14,145 nt of DNA, from contig FR892232.1 of NCBI GenBank assembly GCA_000433115.1, positions 39,480 to 53,624 on the forward strand, written 5' to 3'. The notes under the pieces are model-generated. The model had not been told where the DNA came from. It was given only the letters and a program-made list of their open reading frames with translations, and did not search any database. The DNA is from Ruminococcus sp. CAG:382 (lineage in GTDB: Bacteria > Bacillota > Clostridia > Oscillospirales > CAG-382). The translations under genes and the position numbers were made by a program. Shown here piece by piece: positions 1 through 7,498 of this stretch. Positions within the stretch are counted from its first letter, which is position 1. Each line of letters opens with the position of its first letter.

Positions 1-383
1 GCTCTTCCCTTCATATCCTGGTTAAGCATTATCGCCATGAAGAGCGAAAACACAACAATTGCGGGGATGTCGAAGATGAGGTCAACGACACTTGAACCGA
101 GGTTAGGGAGGAAGTTGAGATCCTCAGCCAACGCATAATGGTAATTCTCCCACCCCACCCAGGTGGTGGTATAGCCACCACCCGTGACGGGGTTGATTTT
201 TACGAAGCTGAAATAGATCGACTGCACTATCATGGGCAGATAGATAACAGCGAAGCCGATAAGGAAGGGAGCGATAAACCACCAACCATAACGCGCCTTC
301 TTTTTGTCAAGTGCAGCCGCACGACGTTTGCGTGCAGGCGCCTTTTTCACGGCAGTTGCCGGGATTTGTTTTGCGTTATCCAT
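1..383 (-). CDS. Sugar ABC transporter permease, MalF/UgpA type (partial, 3' end beyond window)
   Basis: The first 127 codons of an inner-membrane subunit of a carbohydrate ABC importer are visible; the gene continues past position 1. ATG is at 381-383, with AAAGGAG ending 7 bases upstream. The protein opens with a basic, Ala/Lys-rich cytoplasmic tail (about residues 1-32). The first membrane helix follows (about 33-58, beginning GWWFIAPFLIGF), which is the usual N-terminus of MalF-like permeases in Clostridia. An outside loop rich in Gly and Thr comes next, and a second helix starts near residue 97. The EAA loop that contacts the ATPase lies beyond the window. The gene follows the DUF5696 gene by 15 bases and is the second MalF-type gene of the operon, so a second permease pair is likely. 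Family assignment is firm; the substrate is unknown. Confidence 0.88.
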   Translation of the reverse strand, partial: MDNAKQIPATAVKKAPARKRRAAALDKKKARYGWWFIAPFLIGFAVIYLPMIVQSIYFSFVKINPVTGGGYTTTWVGWENYHYALAEDLNFLPNLGSSVVDLIFDIPAIVVFSLFMAIMLNQDMKGR

Positions 384-390
384 TTTGATG

Positions 391-401
391 CTCCTTTCTT
401 A
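391..401 (-). promoter_or_regulatory. Stop codon adjoining the next Shine-Dalgarno (DUF5696 to permease junction)
   Basis: On the minus strand the stop TAA of the DUF5696 gene (401-399) runs directly into GAAAGGAG, the ribosome binding site of the next permease (ATG at 383-381). This is the third junction of this design in the operon and suggests translational coupling. Confidence 0.7.
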
Positions 402-3400
402 TGCGGGATTCTTAAGGAAATCCTGTGCGGGAACGGTAAATTTCTTTCCGTCAACTGTCAGTGTGTAATCCTTAAGGAGATAATTGAGATAGAACACATC
501 GCCATTGTCATAGGTAACCTTAACGACCTTGTAATCGTCATCGAGGAATTCGTGACCGACTATTGTTGCATACTTAACAGATGACAGTGCATCGTTAAGT
601 GTACGGTAGGTTTCGATAAGGTCCTTTACGAGAATAGTGTACTTGATAGAATAGTACTTAGCGAGAGTGGAGTAGGTTGCATACTCTTTAAGCTCGGCAG
701 TATTGTCGTAAGCAATGGTATAATAGGGGCTTGCGCCGCTTTCGATGGTTTTGAGGAGAGTGTAGCTGTAGTTACCTGCGAGGTTGATAGGTTCGCCGGC
801 GTATTCCTTATAGCTGTGAAGCACAATTCCGAGGAACGGTACCGAAGCCTTGGAATACTTATAGCGTGAGTCGTCGATAGGCATATTAATTATGTCTGTC
901 GCATACGGAAGCGCATAAGCGTTACCGCCGGAAATCAGGACGTTGCCGTTCTGTTCCTTAATCTTCGCAAGAAGCTTGACGATAAGCTTTCGGCTGTCTT
1001 CTCTGTTAAGAGGATCGTCTTCATTGAAGTCGCTCGAAAGCATGTTGCCAAGAGACTGAACAGAGATGCCGCCAACATTATAATCCTTATATCCGGCGTA
1101 TACACCGTCATAAAGCTTAGTCATCGCATTGGCAGAAATGATACCGCAACCATTCTTAATGAATGCCTGCCAAACAGGATCATATTCACGCATAATCGCA
1201 TTTTCGTCGTTGATGGTCTTTGAAAGATCGTCCTTTGCATTAAAGCCATCAAACAGCTCATCGCGGAGTGCGAGCGAGAAATCAAAATCGGGGAACAGCT
1301 GATAGTTGTTTGCATTCGCATATTCTATCAGTTCTTTAAACGTCATTCCCTTCACATCGTCATGTCCCTCTTCGAGACACTTTTCAATTTTGAAGTCCGT
1401 AGGTACGTATGAGATAAGACCGCCCTTAGTAATGCCCTGAAGAATAACCTTAACATTGTTGATCTCATTGTTCTTGAACATTTCAAGGATTTCTTTGACT
1501 CTTACAAAGCTTGTAAGCGGAACAACGGTGTCATAAGGAACGCCGAGGAAAGTCTTTGAAGTTTCAAGTGCGCCGAGAGTCTGCAGGTAAAGCGGGATAT
1601 CATTGCTGCCGGACTGATCGAGCTTTGTGATAACGCCTTCGTCGGCAAGATAGTTACGATATACCGTAGCCATACCGATATGGTTGGAATGATCGTTATC
1701 AAGAATGAAAATCTGAAGCTTATAGTCGCCGGTGTATTTACGCTTGGATTCAACGGTCCACATGGAATCGTTACCAACGGAAATACCTCCGTTAAGAACG
1801 TAACTGTCCTTTGGACGCGGGTTGAATGAAGTGTATACTGAAGCGAACATGTGAAGTGAACCGCCGTTCACAACGGTAAGCTTTGAAAGCGTTGCGCCTT
1901 CGGTGATAAGTCCGAAATAGCCGTGAGAACTCTTGATATCACGTGTCTTTATGACGGTCTCGGTCTGTTCTTCGCCGTTTTCGTCAACATAAATTTCGGT
2001 ATCTTCGTATTCTTCCTTCTTGGTGATTGTTTCAACAACACCAAAGCCGGGATAACGCATAACCTCTTTGTTAGCGCCGGAAACGGTATGGTAAGCATAA
2101 TCCTGACCGTACATTGAGCTTGTCGTAGTGAACTGCTGACCCTTTATATCCTCAAGACGGATAATAGTACCGGAACCGTCGGGAGAAAGGATAAAGCCTT
2201 CGTTATTGGTGTCTGCAGCTCCGGCGTAAGGCAGGAATGAAAGGTTGGAAAGCTTGTAGTTTGAGCTGTCAAAACGGACGTTACCGGCATTCAGGCGAAT
2301 CTGAAGGCCATATTCGTTGATAGTATACTCAATTGCCATCTTAAAGAGGGCAGGTATCTTATCGGAAGCCGAATATTCTGTTTCAGCATGGTCGATGGTC
2401 ATCTGCTCGTTTGAGTAGTCCGTATTAAGTTTGACCATCTGCTCAAGACGCTTAAGGTCAGAAGCCTGAATCGTCGAGTCGCATACCATAAATGCAAACT
2501 GCTGAACGAAAGGATAGTCCCTGATGCGTTCGGAAATGGTTTTGTTGGACTCGGAATTGATTCTCTCGTAGTACGCAGGAATCAGACCCCACTGAACACC
2601 GAACTCAGAGCCTTTGCCGGGGTGGAGAGTCTTGCCTTCCTCTCTGGTCGTATAGAAGAAGTCAAGGACATCAGCGGTCATCGAATCCCTATCAAGCTCA
2701 TAATCGAGCTGGTCGGCATTTATTGCGTAAAGGCTGTAGAAAGCCGCGAAGCTCCTCTTATCCTTTTTCGTCGTCGAGTTCTGAGCGATTTGATAAAGAA
2801 TATTGAGGTACTTATCATATCTGATACGACGAGGAACGAGATACGTGACCTCTTCTCTGCCGAGCGTGTACTCAACGCGGATACCGTTACGGATGTCCTT
2901 GACGGTTATCTGATTGTTGAGTGCCGCATCCTTGAAAGACGAAAGCTCAACTTCGTTTGAGTTTTCGGTGTACTTTACAAGGAGCTGTGAATAAAGTGTC
3001 TGCTTTACCGAATCAGAGGTTGGGCTTTTTGAATCGACGGATTCACTGCGACCGATCGCAAAGGGGTTGGTGGAATAATATCCGTCGTAATCATAAACGC
3101 CGTCAGTCACAGAATAATTGCCATCAGCGTCCGGAGCCTTAAGTTTAAGGCAAACGACTTCTGCTGTCAGCGGGTCAACGTAAATAGCGTATCCGCCGGT
3201 AACAAGGCGGCATTCCATGCCGGCGATTTCCTCAGTGCCCTTGATACGGGCACTGATATCGGAAAAGTTTGCTTTCATATAAGCAGGTTTGAGTTTGTCC
3301 CAGACATTTGCTTCCTCAGATGTGTCGGCTGCGAAGGAGACAACGCTCAGGCAGGTGGGAGCAACGAGGAGCAGGACAATGAGGAGTGAAATTGCGGAAG

Positions 3401-3416
3401 TAAGTAATTTTTTCAT
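399..3416 (-). CDS. Secreted DUF5696 domain protein, possible glycoside hydrolase-like barrel
   Basis: This is a 1005-residue exported protein. A signal peptide covers about residues 1-30 (MKK, hydrophobic core, likely cut after SFA); there is no lipobox. An N-terminal beta-rich region (about 40-395) is followed by a hallmark segment with PDGSG at 412-416. From about 607 a region starts with PLYLQTLGALE and contains alternating strands and helices (ILQGITKGGL, FPDFDFSLAL) that read like a TIM barrel. The tail (about 925-1005) contains VTYDNGDVFYLNY, similar in style to terminal beta domains of glycosidases. I recognise the DUF5696 family, which has no settled function as far as I know; a role in handling the imported glycan outside the cell is inference. 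A TTG nine bases upstream (3425-3423) is open, but it is one base from AGGAGG. ATG at 3416-3414 has ideal spacing (10 bases) and was chosen. The gene sits between the YIP1 protein and a sugar permease. Confidence 0.85.
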   Translation of the reverse strand: MKKLLTSAISLLIVLLLVAPTCLSVVSFAADTSEEANVWDKLKPAYMKANFSDISARIKGTEEIAGMECRLVTGGYAIYVDPLTAEVVCLKLKAPDADGNYSVTDGVYDYDGYYSTNPFAIGRSESVDSKSPTSDSVKQTLYSQLLVKYTENSNEVELSSFKDAALNNQITVKDIRNGIRVEYTLGREEVTYLVPRRIRYDKYLNILYQIAQNSTTKKDKRSFAAFYSLYAINADQLDYELDRDSMTADVLDFFYTTREEGKTLHPGKGSEFGVQWGLIPAYYERINSESNKTISERIRDYPFVQQFAFMVCDSTIQASDLKRLEQMVKLNTDYSNEQMTIDHAETEYSASDKIPALFKMAIEYTINEYGLQIRLNAGNVRFDSSNYKLSNLSFLPYAGAADTNNEGFILSPDGSGTIIRLEDIKGQQFTTTSSMYGQDYAYHTVSGANKEVMRYPGFGVVETITKKEEYEDTEIYVDENGEEQTETVIKTRDIKSSHGYFGLITEGATLSKLTVVNGGSLHMFASVYTSFNPRPKDSYVLNGGISVGNDSMWTVESKRKYTGDYKLQIFILDNDHSNHIGMATVYRNYLADEGVITKLDQSGSNDIPLYLQTLGALETSKTFLGVPYDTVVPLTSFVRVKEILEMFKNNEINNVKVILQGITKGGLISYVPTDFKIEKCLEEGHDDVKGMTFKELIEYANANNYQLFPDFDFSLALRDELFDGFNAKDDLSKTINDENAIMREYDPVWQAFIKNGCGIISANAMTKLYDGVYAGYKDYNVGGISVQSLGNMLSSDFNEDDPLNREDSRKLIVKLLAKIKEQNGNVLISGGNAYALPYATDIINMPIDDSRYKYSKASVPFLGIVLHSYKEYAGEPINLAGNYSYTLLKTIESGASPYYTIAYDNTAELKEYATYSTLAKYYSIKYTILVKDLIETYRTLNDALSSVKYATIVGHEFLDDDYKVVKVTYDNGDVFYLNYLLKDYTLTVDGKKFTVPAQDFLKNPA

Positions 3417-3426
3417 GTCTTGCAAA

Positions 3427-3434
3427 CCTCCTTA
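3427..3434 (-). promoter_or_regulatory. TAAGGAGG: stop codon fused to Shine-Dalgarno, decides the DUF5696 start
   Basis: The stop TAA of the YIP1 gene (3434-3432) supplies the first base of AGGAGG (3432-3427). The 10-base gap to ATG 3416 supports that start over the TTG at 3425, which would have a gap of only one base. The overlap implies coupled translation. Confidence 0.8.
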
Positions 3435-5636
3435 AGACCATCTCAGCGAAAGCTCGACATAAATATTATAACCGAAGGAGAATATTTTGCCGAGAAGCGT
3501 TGAGAAGAGGACGGCAACGAACATAATGAACGCCGCGGCAACGATAGTACCGAGAGTTGTAAGTACGTTCTTACCGAGAGAATAATCGTGTATAACCATC
3601 ATTGCAAAGAAGACAAGGAATGCGAACCATACGAATGCGATTGACGAAACAAGGGCAAGGAGTGACATTTCATCTGCTGTGACAATGTTGGAAATCCAAA
3701 TAGTAGGAAGAATAAGAATGGGGAGAGGAGTCAGTGCGTAGCAGGTTGCGATATAGATATCCTTGAACGATCCTTCGCCGTCGAACAGTGTGGTAAGACA
3801 CCAGTTACTGACGACCCAAAGGAAGACGGGAACTGCAACATAACAAATTGACATGAAATAATCGATCTTAACACCGTAGGGGTTATAGAGATAGCCTCTG
3901 CCGATTGTCTGATAAATGAAAACAAGAACTGTCGTTGCAAGGATAACGGTCGCGCCTCTGACGCCGCCGCGCTTTTCATGTTTCAGATCCCAGAAACCGT
4001 CAAACGGATGGAAAATGACATGGAAAGCATAAAGGAGTTCCTCTTTGAGAGTACGTTTTTCTTTGTATGCATGACCGGCTTTATTGACCTTGTTTGCATA
4101 CTTGAAGAAGAGACTGATAAGCACACAAGCAATGATTATAACAGCGGGAACGAGAAGGACCCAGTCTTCGATCCACTCCTTTCTGTACTGCTGATATGCT
4201 TTGGAATAACTTGCTGTATCATAAGCAGACTTATAATACTGCATCGCATCGTTATATTCGCCGTTTCTGTAAAGAGAATCGGCAATACCGATATATGCGG
4301 CATCATAGTTATTGTTGTGCTGAAGAATACTTACGTAATAGTCAACCGCGAGACTGTAGTTCTGATCCTGTGTATTCTGAAGAGCCTGTGCAAGAAGATC
4401 GCCGTATGCGGTTCTTGAATATACAGTAACAGTATTGGCAGTCGCATCCATCAAAAGAAGGTTTGTTCCCTGATAAGCGATAGCCTTAAGATCTTGGATC
4501 TGACCGACCTGATCGCCCTTATCACCGAAAGCAAATAGTAGCTTACCGTCTTCGTCGTAGGTAAAGACACGGCTTCTCTTTGCATCGATTATCGACCACA
4601 TTCCGTTCGGACCGAGCGCAACGTCAACAATATCGGAAGCACCGCTTGTAGTTATCGTCGAAGTTGTGAACGACATGACGTCGACCTCGCCGGAAGGAGG
4701 ATAGAAGCCGTTACGGTTCATGACGTCACTTCCGCTCGGATTCAGCTTTTTGACAGGAGCGTAGTTTGCGGATTTTGACTTGCTTTTGATTGCACTCTGC
4801 TGCTGACCTTTGTCAATGGAGTTTGTTGTGACATAAAGGAAGCCGTCGGAGTCAATCGTGATGTTATTGTACTCAGTAGGAACATACTGAACAGATTTTT
4901 TGATCTGTTCGGCGGTCTGGAACATTCTGAGGAAAAGCTGAAAAGCATTGTAGGTAACCTTCTGCGGTCCGATGAAGGAAAGGAAGGTACCGTCACGTCT
5001 CAGCGCGATAACACCGTAGTTAGTGGTTTTTGAAACAACGTAAATACGACCGGATGAATCGGTTGCGACGGAAGTCGGTCTGTAAACGCTGCCGTCGGGA
5101 ATAACATCGGAGCTGGGTTCGGGAACGATTTCCTTGAAGTTACCGACCTTATCAAATATGACGATTCTCGCCTTGTTGGTATCTGCAACAAGAATCTCGG
5201 TATCGGTGACAAAGCATCCGCTCGGCTCTGAAAGAGAATCCGGAACGCCCATGTCATTGACAAAAGAGTCAATGACAAGGCGGAGGTTGTAGTCCTGATC
5301 AAGACCGATTATGCGGTTTGTGCCGCTGTCAACGATATATACATAACCGAGATTATCGACACATACATCGGCAATCTTGCTGATTGCTTTCCAGTCTGCG
5401 CTGTATTTGAGTGTCGCCATTTCATTGACGTTATTCTTGAGTCCCTTTTCAATTGTTGAAGAAGAGATAACAAGTGTGGGATCATAGGCGTGAGGTGAGG
5501 TCTGCATTAGACCGTCAACGCTATAGGTATAAGTTGCATAGGGAACAAGAGCTGTTGCCGTAAGTGACGGGACAAGAACTGAAGCGAGCACCACTGCAAC
5601 TGCGATAAGAAGCAATACTCTTTTAATTTTCGACAT
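3432..5636 (-). CDS. Membrane protein with signal peptide, NHL-type propeller, TPR and YIP1 domain
   Basis: The 734-residue protein has a clear order of parts. Residues 1-30 form a signal sequence. Residues about 80-410 carry repeated propeller blades of NHL type (VCVDNLGYVYIVDSGTNRII, then similar blades near 137-160, 187-220, 258-272, 338-370 and 384-406, each with a D-x-x-G-x-hydrophobic core). TPR-like helices cover about 411-485 (NYSLAVDYYVSIL, YNDAMQYYKSAY). A membrane helix lies at 492-511. A cytoplasmic basic stretch precedes a YIP1-type bundle of five helices (about 560-720). The predicted layout puts the propeller and TPR outside and joins them to a membrane bundle. ATG 5636-5634 has AGGAGG six bases upstream. 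The gene lies between the MalG-type permease and the DUF5696 gene in the same operon. Sensing, assembly or scaffolding for the importer is inference; no biochemical role is known to me. Confidence 0.87.
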   Translation of the reverse strand: MSKIKRVLLLIAVAVVLASVLVPSLTATALVPYATYTYSVDGLMQTSPHAYDPTLVISSSTIEKGLKNNVNEMATLKYSADWKAISKIADVCVDNLGYVYIVDSGTNRIIGLDQDYNLRLVIDSFVNDMGVPDSLSEPSGCFVTDTEILVADTNKARIVIFDKVGNFKEIVPEPSSDVIPDGSVYRPTSVATDSSGRIYVVSKTTNYGVIALRRDGTFLSFIGPQKVTYNAFQLFLRMFQTAEQIKKSVQYVPTEYNNITIDSDGFLYVTTNSIDKGQQQSAIKSKSKSANYAPVKKLNPSGSDVMNRNGFYPPSGEVDVMSFTTSTITTSGASDIVDVALGPNGMWSIIDAKRSRVFTYDEDGKLLFAFGDKGDQVGQIQDLKAIAYQGTNLLLMDATANTVTVYSRTAYGDLLAQALQNTQDQNYSLAVDYYVSILQHNNNYDAAYIGIADSLYRNGEYNDAMQYYKSAYDTASYSKAYQQYRKEWIEDWVLLVPAVIIIACVLISLFFKYANKVNKAGHAYKEKRTLKEELLYAFHVIFHPFDGFWDLKHEKRGGVRGATVILATTVLVFIYQTIGRGYLYNPYGVKIDYFMSICYVAVPVFLWVVSNWCLTTLFDGEGSFKDIYIATCYALTPLPILILPTIWISNIVTADEMSLLALVSSIAFVWFAFLVFFAMMVIHDYSLGKNVLTTLGTIVAAAFIMFVAVLFSTLLGKIFSFGYNIYVELSLRWS

Positions 5637-5642
5637 TGTATT

Positions 5643-5650
5643 CCTCCTTA
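5643..5650 (-). promoter_or_regulatory. TAAGGAGG: stop codon fused to Shine-Dalgarno (MalG-type to YIP1 junction)
   Basis: TAA ending the MalG-type permease (5650-5648) overlaps AGGAGG (5648-5643), six bases before the ATG of the YIP1-domain gene. The arrangement is the same as at 3427-3434 and points to coupled translation. Confidence 0.75.
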
Positions 5651-6526
5651 ATCCTTCATACCGGAAGTCGACATCGTTTCAATGACGTTGCTCTGGGTAA
5701 TAACGAAGACCAGAATCGGGACGATCATCATAACGACGGTAGAAGCGGCGGAAACGCCGGTTCTTGCAATACCGGTTGTGACAAGCTGGCTGATTGCATA
5801 GTTGAATGTTTTAAGCTGTTCACTGTAAATGTATGTATTCGCGCCGGTATTCCAAAGATCCTTGAACGCGAAAATGATCAGTGTGATCCATGCCGGTTTG
5901 ACCATCGGCATTGCAATCGTCCAGAAAATTTTGTTTTCGGACGCGCCCTCAAGTCTTGCTGACTCAAGGACTGAATCATTAACTGAGGTATCCATAAACT
6001 GCTTCATCAGATAAAGACCGAATGTTGTACACCATGCAGGGACAATGATTGCAAAGTACGTATCGACCCAGCCGAGCCACGACATAGTGAGGAAGTTTGT
6101 GATACCGGTTACAGTGGAGTTGAACATCAGGGAGTAAACGATAATGGTAAACAGGAACTTTCTTCCGGGGAACTTGATCTTAGCAATTGCATAAGCAGCA
6201 TAGGAAGAAAGGATAACGTTACCTGCAGTACCGACAACAGAGATAAGTATCGTATTGAAGATATATCTCGAAAAAGGAACCCAGCTCGTACCCATCAATC
6301 TGAAAAGGTCCGAGAAGTTTTTAAGTGTCGGGTTGACGGGGAAAAGTCTGGGCGGGAAAACCCAAAACTCTTCAAGAGGCTTAAGCGACTGACCGATTGC
6401 GAACACAAGCGGAATAACCATCGCCGCACCTGCAATGGCAAGCAGGATAAAGATACCGATATCGCCCTTGAGCGAGCGGTTTAGCGAACGCTTGAACTTC
6501 TCTTTTGGTTGCTTCACACGTGCCAT
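5648..6526 (-). CDS. Carbohydrate ABC transporter permease, MalG/UgpE type
   Basis: This 292-residue inner-membrane subunit pairs with the MalF-type protein encoded just upstream to form the sugar channel. It has a basic cytoplasmic start (1-20), a first helix at about 22-46, and an outside segment with the PPRLFPVNPTLKNF pattern typical of MalG-like proteins. Further helices lie near 89-115, 124-148 and 155-175. The EAA coupling loop is at 188-211 (ESARLEGASENKIFWTIAMP), where the ATPase docks. A final helix spans about 260-279. The length is normal for the family and no lesion is seen. ATG 6526-6524 starts one base after the TGA of the MalF-type gene, within reach of AGGTAGGT, so translation is probably coupled. 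The substrate cannot be read from the sequence. Confidence 0.95.
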   Translation of the reverse strand: MARVKQPKEKFKRSLNRSLKGDIGIFILLAIAGAAMVIPLVFAIGQSLKPLEEFWVFPPRLFPVNPTLKNFSDLFRLMGTSWVPFSRYIFNTILISVVGTAGNVILSSYAAYAIAKIKFPGRKFLFTIIVYSLMFNSTVTGITNFLTMSWLGWVDTYFAIIVPAWCTTFGLYLMKQFMDTSVNDSVLESARLEGASENKIFWTIAMPMVKPAWITLIIFAFKDLWNTGANTYIYSEQLKTFNYAISQLVTTGIARTGVSAASTVVMMIVPILVFVITQSNVIETMSTSGMKD

Positions 6527-6527
6527 A

Positions 6528-7466
6528 TCATGTACCTACCTTTCTGAGAAGTTTATTGACAAGCAGGTTACAGCCCACCATCATCAGGAACAGTATTGTT
6601 GCGATCGCCGAAGCATAGCCCATTTCAAATCTGGTAGAGCCATAGTCTTCAAGATGATGCATGATGGTATGGGCACAGTAATCGGGGCTGGGGAATCCGA
6701 CAAGAGCCGTGATAACGCCGCCGAAGCCGAATGAGCCTGTGATAGCAAGAATTGCGGAAAGCATCAGCTGAGGACGCATCGTCGGAAGAGTTATGAACCA
6801 AAGCTCCTGCCAACGGTTTTTGACACCGTCGACCGCGCCGGCTTCATAAAGGGTTTTGTCGACAACCTGGAAACCTGCAATCATCGTAAGGAACGATGTA
6901 CCAAGCGAGGTCCAAAGCGCGACCGCTATGATAAGCGGGAAAATATAGTTCTTATCGGAGAACCAGAGAATCGGCTTCTGAATCATACCGAGCTTGATGA
7001 GCCAGGCATTTGCATAACCGAGCTGGTCACTGGAGAAGATGACCGTCCAAATCAGATATACGTTACCGGAAATGGAAGGTGCGTAGAATAACAATGTAAC
7101 AACAGCGCGTACCTTTGGGCTGAGCTCGTTGATGAACCACGCAAAGAACAGAGAGAGCATGTACGAGCCGGGTCCCGTTATTGCAGCGAAGATAAGTGTG
7201 TTTTTGATGGCGATAAGAAATATCTCATCATCAAGGAACAGTCGTATGTAGTTGTCCATGAACACGAATGTCGGCCATTCAAGCATATTGAAGGTCGTAA
7301 ATCCGAGTACCACGGACAATAATACCGGTACGACGGTGAAAATGAAGAACAGGATAAAGAACGGGGCAACCATGAGGTATGCAACCTTGTTTTTCTTCAT
7401 TTCATTAAGAGTCCATTGGGTTTTTGTCATGTCGCTTCGTATAACGACATTTTCAGTCTTTGACAT
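6528..7466 (-). CDS. Sugar ABC transporter permease, MalF/UgpA type
   Basis: This 312-residue membrane subunit is the partner of the MalG-type permease that follows one base later. The cytoplasmic tail covers residues 1-28. The first helix (about 30-55, starting YLMVAPFFILFF) is followed by an outside loop. Further helices lie near 85-112, 120-142 and 172-198. The EAA loop at 208-231 (EAGAVDGVKNRWQELWFITL) is a good match to the family pattern, with the usual Gly at the key position. A last helix spans about 285-305. ATG 7466-7464 has AGGAGG (7478-7473) six bases upstream. The gene begins 32 bases after the stop of the broken binding-protein gene. It is intact and can be translated from its own site, but it depends on transcription through the broken gene. 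Confidence 0.95.
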   Translation of the reverse strand: MSKTENVVIRSDMTKTQWTLNEMKKNKVAYLMVAPFFILFFIFTVVPVLLSVVLGFTTFNMLEWPTFVFMDNYIRLFLDDEIFLIAIKNTLIFAAITGPGSYMLSLFFAWFINELSPKVRAVVTLLFYAPSISGNVYLIWTVIFSSDQLGYANAWLIKLGMIQKPILWFSDKNYIFPLIIAVALWTSLGTSFLTMIAGFQVVDKTLYEAGAVDGVKNRWQELWFITLPTMRPQLMLSAILAITGSFGFGGVITALVGFPSPDYCAHTIMHHLEDYGSTRFEMGYASAIATILFLMMVGCNLLVNKLLRKVGT

Positions 7467-7498
7467 TTAAATCCTCCTTCTTAGATAAAATGAAGTAA

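Noticed and set aside
138..584. Plus-strand open frames throughout, such as this one and those at 3978-4418, 9156-9752 and 12099-12596
   Set aside because: All lie opposite strong minus-strand genes or cross their ends; none has a recognisable domain together with a convincing start.
3414..3425. TTG start for the DUF5696 gene
   Set aside because: It would be one base from AGGAGG; the ATG at 3416 has a 10-base gap and gives a cleaner signal peptide.
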